From Streptomyces sclerotialus (GTDB lineage Bacteria > Actinomycetota > Actinomycetes > Streptomycetales > Streptomycetaceae): a stretch of DNA of 64,000 nucleotides. The stretch spans positions 1-64,000 of the forward strand of contig JODX01000010.1 in assembly GCA_000719105.1 (NCBI GenBank), written 5' to 3'. Under the pieces are notes generated by a model that was not told the DNA's origin, did not search any database, and saw only the letters and a list, made by a program, of their open reading frames with translations. A program made the position numbers and the translations under genes. Of this stretch, positions 40,961-49,529 are shown in pieces; position 1 is the first letter of the stretch, and each line of letters starts with the position of its first letter.

Positions 40961-43571
40961 GATCCCCCTCGGCGACTGGGTCGACAGCGCGGTCGACTGG
41001 CTGCGTACCCACGTGGCCTGGCTGTTCGACTTCTTCAAGACCGTCTTCACCGGTGCCTACGACGGCATAGACGCCGTGCTCCAGGCGCCCGAGCCGCTGC
41101 TGCTCGCCGGTATCTTCGCGGTGCTGGCCTTCTGGCTGCGCGGCACGCTGGCCGGTGTCCTCACCTTCGTGGGCTTCGCCTTCATCGACTCCCTCGGACT
41201 GTGGGAGGACTCGATGGTGACCCTGTCGCTCCTCCTCGTCGCCACGGTCATCGCGCTGGTGATCTCGGTGCCGCTGGGCGTCTGGGCGGCCCGCTCCGAC
41301 CGGGTCAGCGCGGCCGTCCGGCCGGTCCTGGACCTGATGCAGACGCTGCCCGCGATGGTCTACCTCATCCCGGCGCTGCTGTTCTTCGGCACCGGCGCCC
41401 CCGCGGGCATCGTGGCCACCCTGGTCTTCGCACTCGCCCCGGGCGTGCGCATGACCGAGCTGGGCATCCGGCAAGTCGACAAGGAGCTCGTCGAGGCCGC
41501 GGAGGCCTTCGGCACCACGCCCCGCAACACCCTGCTGCGCGTCCAGCTCCCGCTGGCGCTGCCCACGGTGATGGCGGGCGTCAACCAGGTGATCATGCTC
41601 GGCCTGTCCATGGCCGCGATCGCCGGCATGGTCGGCACCGGCGGCCTCGGCGGCGCCGTCAACCAGGCCATCGGCCAGCTCGACGTCGGCCTCGGCGCCG
41701 AGGCGGGCCTCGCCATCGTCATCCTGGCGATCTACCTCGACCGCATGACCGGTGCCCTCGGCACCCAGGTCTCGCCGCTGGGCCGCCGCGCCGCGGCCAA
41801 GGCGTACGCCGCCAAGCGCCTCAAGATCTGGTCCTACCGGCTCCGTCCCCAGGTCGCCGCGGTCGGCGTCGTGGTCCTCGCCCTGGTGGCGGGCGGCATG
41901 GGCGTCTTCGGCGGCAACGGCGGCTCCGCGCAGGCCGCCGCCGACGGCAAGAACGTCGGCCAGGGCAAGAAGATCTCCATCGGCTACATCCCCTGGGACG
42001 AGGGCGTCGCCTCCACCTTCCTGTGGAAGGAGGTCCTCGAGCAGCGCGGCTACGAGGTCGAGGCCAAGCAGCTCGACGCGGGCCCGCTGTACACGGCGCT
42101 CTCGCAGGGCGACATCGATTTCCAGACCGACGCCTGGCTGCCGACGACCCACGACTCGTACTGGAAGAAGTACGGCGACCGGCTCGACGACCTCGGCTCC
42201 TGGTACGACGAGACGACCCTGGAGCTGGCCGTCCCCGCGTACATGGACGGCATCGACTCCCTCGAGGATCTCAAGGGGAAGGCCGGCACCTTCGACGGAA
42301 AGATCACCGGCATCGAGTCCAGCGCCGGCGAGATGAAGCTGCTGAAGAGCAAGGTCCTCGGCGAGTACGGCCTGGACAAGGAGTACAAGGTCGTCGACAG
42401 CTCCACGCCGGCGATGCTGGCCGAGCTGGAGCGGGCGTACAGCAAGAAGGAACCGATCGTCGTCACGCTCTGGTCGCCGCACTGGGCGTACAGCGATTAC
42501 AAGCTGAAGAAGCTGAAGGACCCGAAGGGCGCCTGGGGCGAGGGCGACGCCGTGCACACGGTGTCCCGCAAGGGCTTCGCCGGCGACGACCCCACCGTCG
42601 CCAAGTGGCTGAAGGACTTCAAGCTGAGCGAGAAGCAGCTCACCGGCCTGGAGTCGGAGATCAACAAGGCCGGCAAGGGCGGACAGCAGGAGGCCGTCCG
42701 CACCTGGCTGAAGGACAACCCGGGCCTGGTCGACGAGCTGGCCCCGGTCGCGTCCGGCTCCGGCAGCACCCCGGCCGAGGCGTCGCGGCCCCTGAACGTG
42801 GCGTGGTTCCCCTGGGACGAGTGCGTCGCCGTCACGCACCTGTGGAAGCACGTCCTGGAGGACCGCGGCTACACGCTGAACCTCAAGCAGATGGACGTCG
42901 GCCCCGTCTACACGGGCCTGGCCTCCGGTGACCTCGACCTCAACTTCGACGCCTGGCTGCCGCACGCCCAGAAGAACTACTGGGAGAAGAGCAAGGACAG
43001 CCTCGAGGACCTCGGCACCTGGTACGAGCCGACCTCGCTGGAGATCGCCGTGCCCTCCTACGTCAAGGGCGTCAAGTCGCTCGAGGACCTCAAGGGCAAG
43101 GCCGACCTCTTCGACGGGAAGATCATCGGCATCGAGCCGGGCACCGGGCAGATGAACCTGCTCAAGAACGAGGTCCTGCCGGGCTACGGCCTGGACAAGG
43201 AGTACGAGGTCGTCGAGGGCTCCACGCCGGCGATGCTGACCGAGCTCGAGCGCGCCTACGCGAAGAAGGAGCCCGTCGCGGTCGCTCTTTGGTCCCCGCA
43301 CTGGGCGTACAGCGAGTACGAGCTGACCAAGCTGAAGGACGACAGGAAGCTCTTCGGCGAGGGCAACACGATCCGTACCATCGCCAACGAGAAGTTCTCC
43401 GGGAACTACCCGCAGCTCACGGAGTGGATCAAGAACTTCCGTATGAGCGAGGACGAGCTCGGCAGCCTGGAGGCCGAGATCAAGGACCGCGGGCAGGGCA
43501 ACGAGGAGAAGGCCGTCGCCGCCTGGCTGGACGAGCATCCGGACGTGGTGGAGCGCATGACCCCGCAGTGA
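40953..43571 (+). CDS. Betaine ABC permease fused to two tandem substrate-binding domains
   Basis: An 872-residue fusion. Residues 1-290 are the ProW/OpuAB permease, with the EAA-type loop (ELVEAAEAFGTTPRNTLLRVQLPLALPTVMAGV). A hydrophobic segment (about 296-320) then crosses the membrane so that two OpuAC-type binding domains face outward: domain 1 about 341-598 (ISIGYIPWDEGVA) and domain 2 about 614-872 (LNVAWFPWDECVA). Both keep DAWLP and the WSPHWAYS ligand-cage stretch. A transporter dimer would carry four binding domains. GTG 40953 overlaps the ATPase stop. The substrates are probably glycine betaine and related quaternary amines; the two domains may differ in preference. Confidence 0.93.
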   Translation: MPRIPLGDWVDSAVDWLRTHVAWLFDFFKTVFTGAYDGIDAVLQAPEPLLLAGIFAVLAFWLRGTLAGVLTFVGFAFIDSLGLWEDSMVTLSLLLVATVIALVISVPLGVWAARSDRVSAAVRPVLDLMQTLPAMVYLIPALLFFGTGAPAGIVATLVFALAPGVRMTELGIRQVDKELVEAAEAFGTTPRNTLLRVQLPLALPTVMAGVNQVIMLGLSMAAIAGMVGTGGLGGAVNQAIGQLDVGLGAEAGLAIVILAIYLDRMTGALGTQVSPLGRRAAAKAYAAKRLKIWSYRLRPQVAAVGVVVLALVAGGMGVFGGNGGSAQAAADGKNVGQGKKISIGYIPWDEGVASTFLWKEVLEQRGYEVEAKQLDAGPLYTALSQGDIDFQTDAWLPTTHDSYWKKYGDRLDDLGSWYDETTLELAVPAYMDGIDSLEDLKGKAGTFDGKITGIESSAGEMKLLKSKVLGEYGLDKEYKVVDSSTPAMLAELERAYSKKEPIVVTLWSPHWAYSDYKLKKLKDPKGAWGEGDAVHTVSRKGFAGDDPTVAKWLKDFKLSEKQLTGLESEINKAGKGGQQEAVRTWLKDNPGLVDELAPVASGSGSTPAEASRPLNVAWFPWDECVAVTHLWKHVLEDRGYTLNLKQMDVGPVYTGLASGDLDLNFDAWLPHAQKNYWEKSKDSLEDLGTWYEPTSLEIAVPSYVKGVKSLEDLKGKADLFDGKIIGIEPGTGQMNLLKNEVLPGYGLDKEYEVVEGSTPAMLTELERAYAKKEPVAVALWSPHWAYSEYELTKLKDDRKLFGEGNTIRTIANEKFSGNYPQLTEWIKNFRMSEDELGSLEAEIKDRGQGNEEKAVAAWLDEHPDVVERMTPQ

Positions 43572-43593
43572 CCGGCCGCCCCGCCCAGGGGAG

Positions 43594-43651
43594 GTGAGGG
43601 GGTGGGTTGCAGCGCACGCATGCTCGCGTGCGCCGCAACCCACCCCCTCAC
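43594..43651 (+). terminator. Long hairpin after the betaine transporter
   Basis: Outer arms 43594-43610 and 43635-43651 (17 bp, perfect) and inner arms 43612-43619 and 43626-43633 (8 bp) give a stem of about 26 bp with one mismatch. It ends the operon. Confidence 0.9.
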
Positions 43652-44114
43652 GGCGCGTACGGGGACGGTGCGCCCTGCACGGGCGGCGGGGGACGGGCGA
43701 GATCGACCGAAAGATTCCGGACAACCACATAGCGCCATGCTCCGGGCCGGACTTCGGCGTGGGAACACCCGCCGCCGCCCGTACGGGGAACCCGGGGGCG
43801 GGCCCCGCGTACGCTTCCGGGCCCGGTCGGCGTCGGCCCGGCACCGGATCCCGCCCGGCGGGCGGCCGGATCGCGGCCGGTCCGGCCGGCGCGTCGGCCG
43901 CGTCGGCGGCGGCGCCGATTCCGCTGGCGTGAACCGGAGGGTCGCGACGTACGCGATGTGACGTCGATGTGACGGCCGCATGAAACGGTTTGCCGAACAT
44001 GCGTAGGGTGCAGAGAACTCAGCAGAAGGAGAGCACCCCGGCCGGGCCCGGCAGACCACGGCAGGGCCAGGGCGCTCGGCGACGGAGCGACGGGCGAAGG
44101 AGGGAGCCGGAGCG
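43652..44114. other. Non-coding interval before the XRE-cupin regulator
   Basis: I see no credible gene: the open frames are very Arg/Pro/Ala-rich and lack ribosome sites. The last 100 bp hold the presumed promoter of the regulator gene; a TAGGGT hexamer at about 44006-44011 is a possible -10 with a 100-nt leader. No strong repeats other than the terminator at its left edge. Confidence 0.5.
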
Positions 44115-44693
44115 ATGGGCGACCACAAAGAACAGCCCCTTCGAGTGGGCGCGGCCGTACGGCGGCGGCGCCGGGCGCTGGACCTCACTCTCGCCGTCGT
44201 GGCCGAGCGCAGCGGCCTGTCCGTACCCTTCCTGAGCCAGATCGAGAACGACCGGGCGCGGCCCAGCCGCAGCTCCCTGGAGCGGGTGGCCGACGCCCTG
44301 CGCACCACCGCCGTCGAGCTCCTCGCGGCGGCCGATCCGGCGTGCAGCGTGGACGTCGTCCGCGCCGAGGGCTCCGAGCCGGCCGAGCCGGTGCTCGAAC
44401 CCCGGGTGCGGTCCCTGGTGCGCGGCCATCACCAGATGCACGCCTCGGAGTTCACCGGCGACCATGACGCGGGCCGCGAGTTCCAGTACCGCAACGACCA
44501 GCTGATGTACGTCGCCGACGGCGCGGTGGAGATCGAGGCCGAGGGCCGCGCCTACCGGCTGGGCCGCGGCGACACCCTCTACCTCACCGGCGGGGTGCGG
44601 CACCGCTGGCGGGCCACGGTGCCGGACACCCGGCTGCTCGTCGTCGCGGTCGCGGAGCACGTCGAGGCGGTGCAGGACCGGTCGCGGCAGTGA
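44115..44693 (+). CDS. XRE-family regulator with cupin sensor domain
   Basis: A 192-residue transcriptional regulator. The helix-turn-helix (VGAAVRRRRRALDLTLAVVAERSGLSVPFLSQIENDRARPSRSSLERVADAL) is followed by a cupin_2 sensor barrel (QYRNDQLMYVADGAVEIEAEGRAYRLGRGDTLYLTGGVRHRWR). This architecture is shared with PuuR-type regulators of polyamine or amino-acid metabolism. ATG 44115 has GAAGGAGGGAG upstream. It lies 16 bp before the metal-receptor-like gene; both could be one transcript. The ligand is unknown. Confidence 0.9.
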   Translation: MGDHKEQPLRVGAAVRRRRRALDLTLAVVAERSGLSVPFLSQIENDRARPSRSSLERVADALRTTAVELLAAADPACSVDVVRAEGSEPAEPVLEPRVRSLVRGHHQMHASEFTGDHDAGREFQYRNDQLMYVADGAVEIEAEGRAYRLGRGDTLYLTGGVRHRWRATVPDTRLLVVAVAEHVEAVQDRSRQ

Positions 44694-44709
44694 GGGCCGC
44701 GTCGTCGTT

Positions 44710-45468
44710 ATGAGGGCCGCGCCGGGGACGAGGGTCGTCTCGCTGGTGCCGTCGCTGACGGAGGCCGTGGCGCTCTCGGTGCCCGGAGCGCTGGTCGCCG
44801 CCACCGACTGGTGCGAGCGTCCCGCCGGTCTCGGCGTGGTGCGGATCGGCGGCACCAAGAACCCGGACACCGACCGGATCCTCGCGCTGTCCCCCGATCT
44901 GGTGATCGCCAACGAGGAGGAGAACCGCGCCCCCGACCTGGCCGCCCTGCGGGAGGCGGGCGTCGAGGTCCTCGTCACCGAGGTGCGCTCCGTCCCCCAG
45001 GCGTTCGGCGAGCTGCAGCGGGTGCTGCGGGCGTGCGGAGCGAGGTCACGGCCACGCTGGCTGGACGAGGCCGAGGAGACCTGGTCCCGGCTCCCCGCCC
45101 CCGGGCGCCGTACGACGGCCGTCGTGCCGGTCTGGCGCCGCCCCTGGATGGTGCTCGGCCGCGACACGTTCGCCGGGGACGTGCTGGCGCGGCTGGGCGT
45201 GGACAACCTGTACGCCGCGCACCCGGAGCGCTACCCGCGCGTTCCCGTGGACGAACTGCGGGCCGCCGCCCCCGGGGTCGTGGTGCTCCCGGACGAGCCG
45301 TACCGTTTCACGGCGGACGACGGGCCCGAGGCGTTCCCCGGACTGCGGTGCGCGCTGGTCGGCGGCCGCCACCTCACCTGGTACGGGCCGTCGCTCATCG
45401 AGGCGCCGGAGGTGCTCGGTGCGGCCCTTCGAGCAGCTCATCAGGGGTTTCCGTCAAACGGGGCATAA
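44710..45468 (+). CDS. BtuF/TroA-like helical-backbone receptor lacking a signal peptide
   Basis: A 252-residue protein of the periplasmic-binding-protein type 2 (BtuF-like) fold: RVVSLVPSLTEAVALSVPGALVAATDWCERPAG, then GGTKNPDTDRILALSPDLVIANEEEN and a C-terminal lobe with WYGPSLIEAPEVL. Family members normally bind cobalamin or iron chelates outside the membrane, but no signal peptide or lipobox is present: the fold begins at residue 8. Related cytoplasmic proteins exist and their role is unclear. ATG 44710 has no clear ribosome site. No permease lies nearby. LysR gene follows in 10 bp. Confidence 0.82.
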   Translation: MRAAPGTRVVSLVPSLTEAVALSVPGALVAATDWCERPAGLGVVRIGGTKNPDTDRILALSPDLVIANEEENRAPDLAALREAGVEVLVTEVRSVPQAFGELQRVLRACGARSRPRWLDEAEETWSRLPAPGRRTTAVVPVWRRPWMVLGRDTFAGDVLARLGVDNLYAAHPERYPRVPVDELRAAAPGVVVLPDEPYRFTADDGPEAFPGLRCALVGGRHLTWYGPSLIEAPEVLGAALRAAHQGFPSNGA

Positions 45469-45477
45469 GCTGGCGTT

Positions 45478-46422
45478 ATGAGTACAGCGGAGCGACAGCA
45501 ACGGACCGAAGCGGACGCCCCGGCACCACGGGGCGGACTCGCGCACCGGGTACCGGACCTCGGCGCGCTGGAGCTGCTGCTGGCCGTGGCCCGGCTGGGC
45601 TCTCTGGGGCGGGCGGCCCAGGAGACGGGGATCAGCCAGCCGGCGGCGAGCAGCCGGATCCGGTCCATGGAACGGCAGCTGGGCGTGGCCCTCGTCGACA
45701 GGTCGCCGCGCGGCTCACGGCTCACGGACGCCGGCGCGCTGGTCACGGACTGGGCGCGGCGCGTGGTGGAGGCGGCCGAGGCGTTCGACGCGGGCGCGCA
45801 GGCCCTCAGGGACTGCCGGGACTCCCGGCTGCGCGTCGCGGCCAGCATGACGATCGCGGAGTACCTGCTGCCGGGCTGGCTCGTCGCCCTGCGCGCGCAG
45901 CGCCCCGACACGGCGGTCTCGCTGCACGCGGGCAACTCGGCGGTGGTCGCGGAACGGCTGCTCGCGGACGAGGCGGACCTGGGATTCGTGGAGGGGCTGA
46001 GCGTGCCGTCGGGCCTGGACTCGGCGGTCATCGCGCACGACCACCTGATCGTGGTGGCCGCCCCCGGGCATCCATGGGCGCGGCGCCGCAGACCGGTGGA
46101 GGCGGCGGAGCTGGCGGCGACCCCGCTGGTCCTGCGCGAGGAGGGCTCGGGCACCCGGCAGGTCCTCGACGCGGCACTGGGCGGCCTCGCCCGTCCGCTG
46201 ATCGAGCTGTCCTCCACGACGGCGGTGAAGGCCGCGGCGGTCAGCGGCGCGGGCCCCGCCGTACTGAGCGAACTGGCTCTCGGCGAGGAGCTCTCCGCCC
46301 GCCGCCTGGTGAGCGTGCCCGTGGAGGGCGTACGGCTGCGCAGGGCGCTGCGCGCGGTGTGGCCGACGGGCCACCGGCCGACGGGACCGGCGCGGGACCT
46401 GCTGTCGCTGACCCGCGGGTAG
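45478..46422 (+). CDS. LysR-family transcriptional regulator
   Basis: A 314-residue regulator. The N-terminal winged helix-turn-helix is LGALELLLAVARLGSLGRAAQETGISQPAASSRIRSMERQLGVALVDRSPRGSRLTDAG. The type 2 periplasmic-fold effector domain follows, from about 110. Residues 1-28 are a polar extension. ATG 45478 directly follows TAAGCT (45465-45470), so the message may be leaderless. Its target is not evident: it is not divergent from a metabolic gene, but converges on the hydrolase gene of the ethanolamine-type cluster. Confidence 0.93.
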   Translation: MSTAERQQRTEADAPAPRGGLAHRVPDLGALELLLAVARLGSLGRAAQETGISQPAASSRIRSMERQLGVALVDRSPRGSRLTDAGALVTDWARRVVEAAEAFDAGAQALRDCRDSRLRVAASMTIAEYLLPGWLVALRAQRPDTAVSLHAGNSAVVAERLLADEADLGFVEGLSVPSGLDSAVIAHDHLIVVAAPGHPWARRRRPVEAAELAATPLVLREEGSGTRQVLDAALGGLARPLIELSSTTAVKAAAVSGAGPAVLSELALGEELSARRLVSVPVEGVRLRRALRAVWPTGHRPTGPARDLLSLTRG

Positions 46423-46442
46423 CGGCGACCGTTCGGACCGGC

Positions 46443-47123
46443 TCAGGAGGCGGCACGGACGAGCGCCCGCATGACGCGCGTGTCCTCGCCCATCTCCGGA
46501 TGCCACTGGACGCCCAGCACCCAGCCGGGCCCCGGCAGCTCGACCGCCTCCACGGTGCCGTCCTCCGCGTACGCCGACGGACGCAGCCCCGCGCCGAGCC
46601 GGTCCACCGCCTGGTGGTGGTACGTCGGCACCGACGCCTTCCCGGGCACGATGTCCGCATACCGGGTACCCGGCACGGGTTCGACCGTGTGCCCGCCGAA
46701 GACGCCCACCTCGGCGACGTGGCCGTCGAGGTGCTGGACCAGCGTCCCGCCGAGGGCGACGTTGAGAAGCTGCATCCCGCGGCAGACGCCCAGGAGCGGG
46801 GTCCCGGCGGCCAGCGCGGCGCCGATCAGGGCCAGCTCCCACGCGTCGCGCTCGGGCGCCGGAGGACCGGTGCGCGGGGAGCGTTCGGCGCCGTAACGGG
46901 CCGGGTCCACGTCCGGGCCGCCCGCGATAACCAGGCCGTCGAGGCGGGCGACGACCTCGGCGGCGTATGCGGGATCGTCGGGCGGCAGCATCGCCGCGAG
47001 CCCGCCCGCCGCCCGGACGAGCCGTGGGTACCCGGCCGGCAACAGGGCCGCCTCCAGCTCCCACACCCCCCAGCGCACGGCGGACTCCAGATACGTACTC
47101 ACACCGATCAGCGGCCTGGCCAC
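46443..47123 (-). CDS. Gamma-glutamyl hydrolase, class I glutamine amidotransferase-like (PuuD type)
   Basis: A 226-residue peptidase C26 enzyme. The catalytic triad is Cys114 in LLGVCRGMQLLNVALGG, with His208 and Glu210 in VQWHPE. PuuD hydrolyses gamma-glutamyl-GABA in polyamine breakdown. Here, next to a GlnA4-like ligase and an Eat-type permease, it would release glutamate from a gamma-glutamylated product of ethanolamine catabolism. GTG 47123 follows GAGGAG. It lies 37 bp behind the permease gene in the same operon. Confidence 0.92.
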   Translation of the reverse strand: MARPLIGVSTYLESAVRWGVWELEAALLPAGYPRLVRAAGGLAAMLPPDDPAYAAEVVARLDGLVIAGGPDVDPARYGAERSPRTGPPAPERDAWELALIGAALAAGTPLLGVCRGMQLLNVALGGTLVQHLDGHVAEVGVFGGHTVEPVPGTRYADIVPGKASVPTYHHQAVDRLGAGLRPSAYAEDGTVEAVELPGPGWVLGVQWHPEMGEDTRVMRALVRAAS

Positions 47124-47160
47124 CTGCGGCTCCTCGGGTAGTTCCGGACCGGCGGACGCC

Positions 47161-48591
47161 TCAGTCCCGTGCCAACTCTGCCTCGGCGGCCGCCAGCGCC
47201 GCGAACTCCTCCTCCGGGGCCTGCGCCACCAGGTGCCTGCGGCTGTAGAGCCCGAAGTACGCCACCGCCACCGCGTACACCGCGAGCGCGATGAGCGCCG
47301 CCGTCACATCCACCAGGAAGGTCGCCACCAGTGCCGCGCAGGCGAGGACAAGGGCCACGGAGGAGGTCAGGGCCCCGCCCGGCGTACGGTACGGCCGGTC
47401 CAGGTCCGGTTCGCGGCGCCGCAGCACGATGTGGGAGAGGGACATCAGCGCGTAGCTGATGGTGGCGCCGAAGACGGCGACGTTCAGCATGCGCGCGCCG
47501 TCGCCCGTGCCCGCCGCCAGCGCGAAACCGATGGTGCCGGGGACCAGCAGCCCGAGGTACGGGGCCTTGCGGCGGCTGGTGAGCGACAGGAAGCGGGGGA
47601 GGTACCCGGCCCGGGAGAGGGCGAACAGCTGGCGCGAGCCCGCGTAGATCAGCGAGAAGAAGGACGCCACCAGGCCGGCGAGCCCCGCGTAGTTGACGAC
47701 GCGGCTCAGCGCCGTGGCCTCACCGTCCGGCTGAAGGGCTTCCACCAGTGGGTTCCCGGCCTCCTGGACGGCGGCGGAGCCGCGCGCACCGGCGGCGGCG
47801 AAGAACGTCACCACGGCCAGCACTACGAGGATGCCCATCGACCAGCGGATCGCCCTCGGCAGCGTACGGGCCGGCTCCCGCGTCTCCTCGGCGGCGAGCG
47901 GCACGCCCTCGACACCCAGGAAGAACCACATGCCGAACGGGAACGCGGCCCAGATCCCGAGCAGCCCCATGGGCAGCCAGGAGTTCGCGCCGAAGGCGTC
48001 CGGGTCGACCGGGATGTCGTCCAGGGACGAGGCGTCGAAGTCCGGCAGCGCGCCCACGGCGAAGACGACCAGGGCGGCCACCGCGATCCCGGTGACGACG
48101 AAGCTGAAGCGCAGCGCCTCGCCGACGCCCCAGAGGTGGATGCCGAGGAAGACGACGAAGCAGGCCAGGTACACCGGCCAGCCGGACTCCAGGCCGAACA
48201 GGCCGAGCGACTCGACGTAGTCGCCGATGAAGATGACGATGGCGGCGGGCGCGAGGACGTACTCGATGAGGATCGCCGTACCGGTCAGGAAGCCGCCCCA
48301 GGGGCCGAGCGCCCGGCGTGCGAAGCCGTAGCCGCCGCCCGCGGTGGGCAGGATCGCGGACAGCTCGGCGAGGGCGAACACCATGCAGGCGTACATGGCC
48401 CCCATGAGGACCAGCGCGATGCCGAGGCCGCCGAAGCCGCCCTCGGCCAGGCCGAAGTTCCAGCCCGAGTAGTCGCCGGACACGACGTAGGCGACGCCGA
48501 GCCCGGTCAGCAGCACCCAGCCGGCGCTGCCCCGGCGGAGCGTCCTGCGCTGGAAATAGGGGTCCGAGGGCTCGGAGCTTTCCGAAGGCAT
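47161..48591 (-). CDS. APC-family amine/amino-acid permease (Eat type)
   Basis: A 476-residue permease with about 12 transmembrane segments, resembling ethanolamine transporters of the amino acid-polyamine-organocation superfamily (RRTLRRGSAGWVLLTGLGVAYVVSGDYSGWNFGL). The TAGGGYGFARRALGPWGGFLTG segment in helix 3 is characteristic of the group. ATG 48591 follows GGGGGGAG; a TTG at 48612 is less likely. It heads an operon with the gamma-glutamyl hydrolase. A GGCAATACC element shared with the glnA4-like promoter lies about 60 bp upstream. Confidence 0.88.
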   Translation of the reverse strand: MPSESSEPSDPYFQRRTLRRGSAGWVLLTGLGVAYVVSGDYSGWNFGLAEGGFGGLGIALVLMGAMYACMVFALAELSAILPTAGGGYGFARRALGPWGGFLTGTAILIEYVLAPAAIVIFIGDYVESLGLFGLESGWPVYLACFVVFLGIHLWGVGEALRFSFVVTGIAVAALVVFAVGALPDFDASSLDDIPVDPDAFGANSWLPMGLLGIWAAFPFGMWFFLGVEGVPLAAEETREPARTLPRAIRWSMGILVVLAVVTFFAAAGARGSAAVQEAGNPLVEALQPDGEATALSRVVNYAGLAGLVASFFSLIYAGSRQLFALSRAGYLPRFLSLTSRRKAPYLGLLVPGTIGFALAAGTGDGARMLNVAVFGATISYALMSLSHIVLRRREPDLDRPYRTPGGALTSSVALVLACAALVATFLVDVTAALIALAVYAVAVAYFGLYSRRHLVAQAPEEEFAALAAAEAELARD

Positions 48592-48651
48592 GGCGCGGCT
48601 CCCCCCACTCAATGGAATGGATGCATACCTTTGCGCTGCCGGTGAGGGGAA

Positions 48652-48685
48652 GGCAATACCCGTGCGTTAAGCATGGGTAAAACCG
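48652..48685. promoter_or_regulatory. Candidate FadR-type operator before the permease
   Basis: GGCAATACC (48652-48660) is followed by a near-inverted GGGTA, giving ATACCC-N13-GGGTAA. The same nonamer occurs upstream of the glnA4-like gene at 49479. It lies between the FadR-type regulator's stop and the permease. Confidence 0.45.
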
Positions 48686-48710
48686 TCCTCCTACGGAACC
48701 TGCCCGCCGC

Positions 48711-49445
48711 TCACCCCAGGAACCCCCGCAGCAGCGCCGCCGTCCCCGCGCAGTGCTCGCGCGCCATCTCCCGCGCCCCGTCCGCGTCCCCTTCGAGGAC
48801 GGCCTCGACGATCGCGGTGTGCTGCCGCTGCGAGTGCTCCAGATTGCGTACGAGGAGGGGGATGCAGTCCAGCAGGTCGTTCACACGCGCGCGGACGGCC
48901 GCGTACTGGGCGGTGAGCGTCGGGGAACCCGACAGTTCGGCGAGCGTGAGGTGGAGCAGCGTGTCCGCGCGCCGGTACTCCGTCAGGGGTGCGTCGTGGG
49001 TGCGGGCGAGGGCCTCGCGCAGGCGTGCGGCCCGCTCGTCCGGCAGTCCGTGCGCCGCACACAGACCGGCCGCACCGACCTCCAGGACCTCGCGGAACCG
49101 GAGGACGTCCTCGATGTCGACGTCCTCGACCCGACGGCGCAGTTCGTCCTCGCCGGGCGCCTGGGAGCGGGGCAGCACGAACGTCCCCCCGTACCGCCCG
49201 CGCCGCGCCTCCACGAGGCCCTGGTCCTGCAGCACCTTGAGCACCTCGCGCAGCGTCACCCGGCTGATCCCGAGACGGTTCGCCAGGTCCCGCTCGGCGG
49301 GCAGCCGTTCGCCTCCGGGGACCAGACCGAGCCGGACGACCTGGAGGATCTGCTCCAGCGCCTCCTCGAAGCCGTTCCCGGCGCGCACCGGCCGCAGGAC
49401 CGGCGTCAGCCGATCGCCCATGCCCCGTATGTCCGACTGCGGCAT
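48711..49445 (-). CDS. GntR/FadR-family transcriptional regulator
   Basis: A 244-residue regulator. The winged helix (EALEQILQVVRLGLVPGGERLPAERDLANRLGISRVTLREVLKVLQDQGLVEARRGRYGGTFV) is followed by an all-helical FCD domain with metal-binding His/Asp pattern (DTLLHLTLAELSGSP, QHTAIVEAVLEGD). ATG 49445 has GGAAGGGGG upstream. It lies between the permease/hydrolase operon and the glnA4-like operon, divergent from the latter, and is the obvious local regulator. Shared GGCAATACC elements on both sides are candidate binding sites. Confidence 0.92.
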   Translation of the reverse strand: MPQSDIRGMGDRLTPVLRPVRAGNGFEEALEQILQVVRLGLVPGGERLPAERDLANRLGISRVTLREVLKVLQDQGLVEARRGRYGGTFVLPRSQAPGEDELRRRVEDVDIEDVLRFREVLEVGAAGLCAAHGLPDERAARLREALARTHDAPLTEYRRADTLLHLTLAELSGSPTLTAQYAAVRARVNDLLDCIPLLVRNLEHSQRQHTAIVEAVLEGDADGAREMAREHCAGTAALLRGFLG

Positions 49446-49478
49446 CCGGTCGTGCCCCCTTCCCAAGCAATGGTTCCC

Positions 49479-49487
49479 GGCAATACC
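49479..49487. promoter_or_regulatory. Second GGCAATACC element, in the glnA4-like/regulator intergenic
   Basis: The nonamer identical to 48652-48660 sits in the 84-bp divergent region, preceded by GGTTCCC so that GGTT-N9-ACC forms a loose dyad. A regulator bound here could control both the glnA4-like gene and its own gene. Confidence 0.45.
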
Positions 49488-49529
49488 TTATGGCCCCTGG
49501 TCCTCGGCCGGCCGAAGGAGGCTCTCCCC

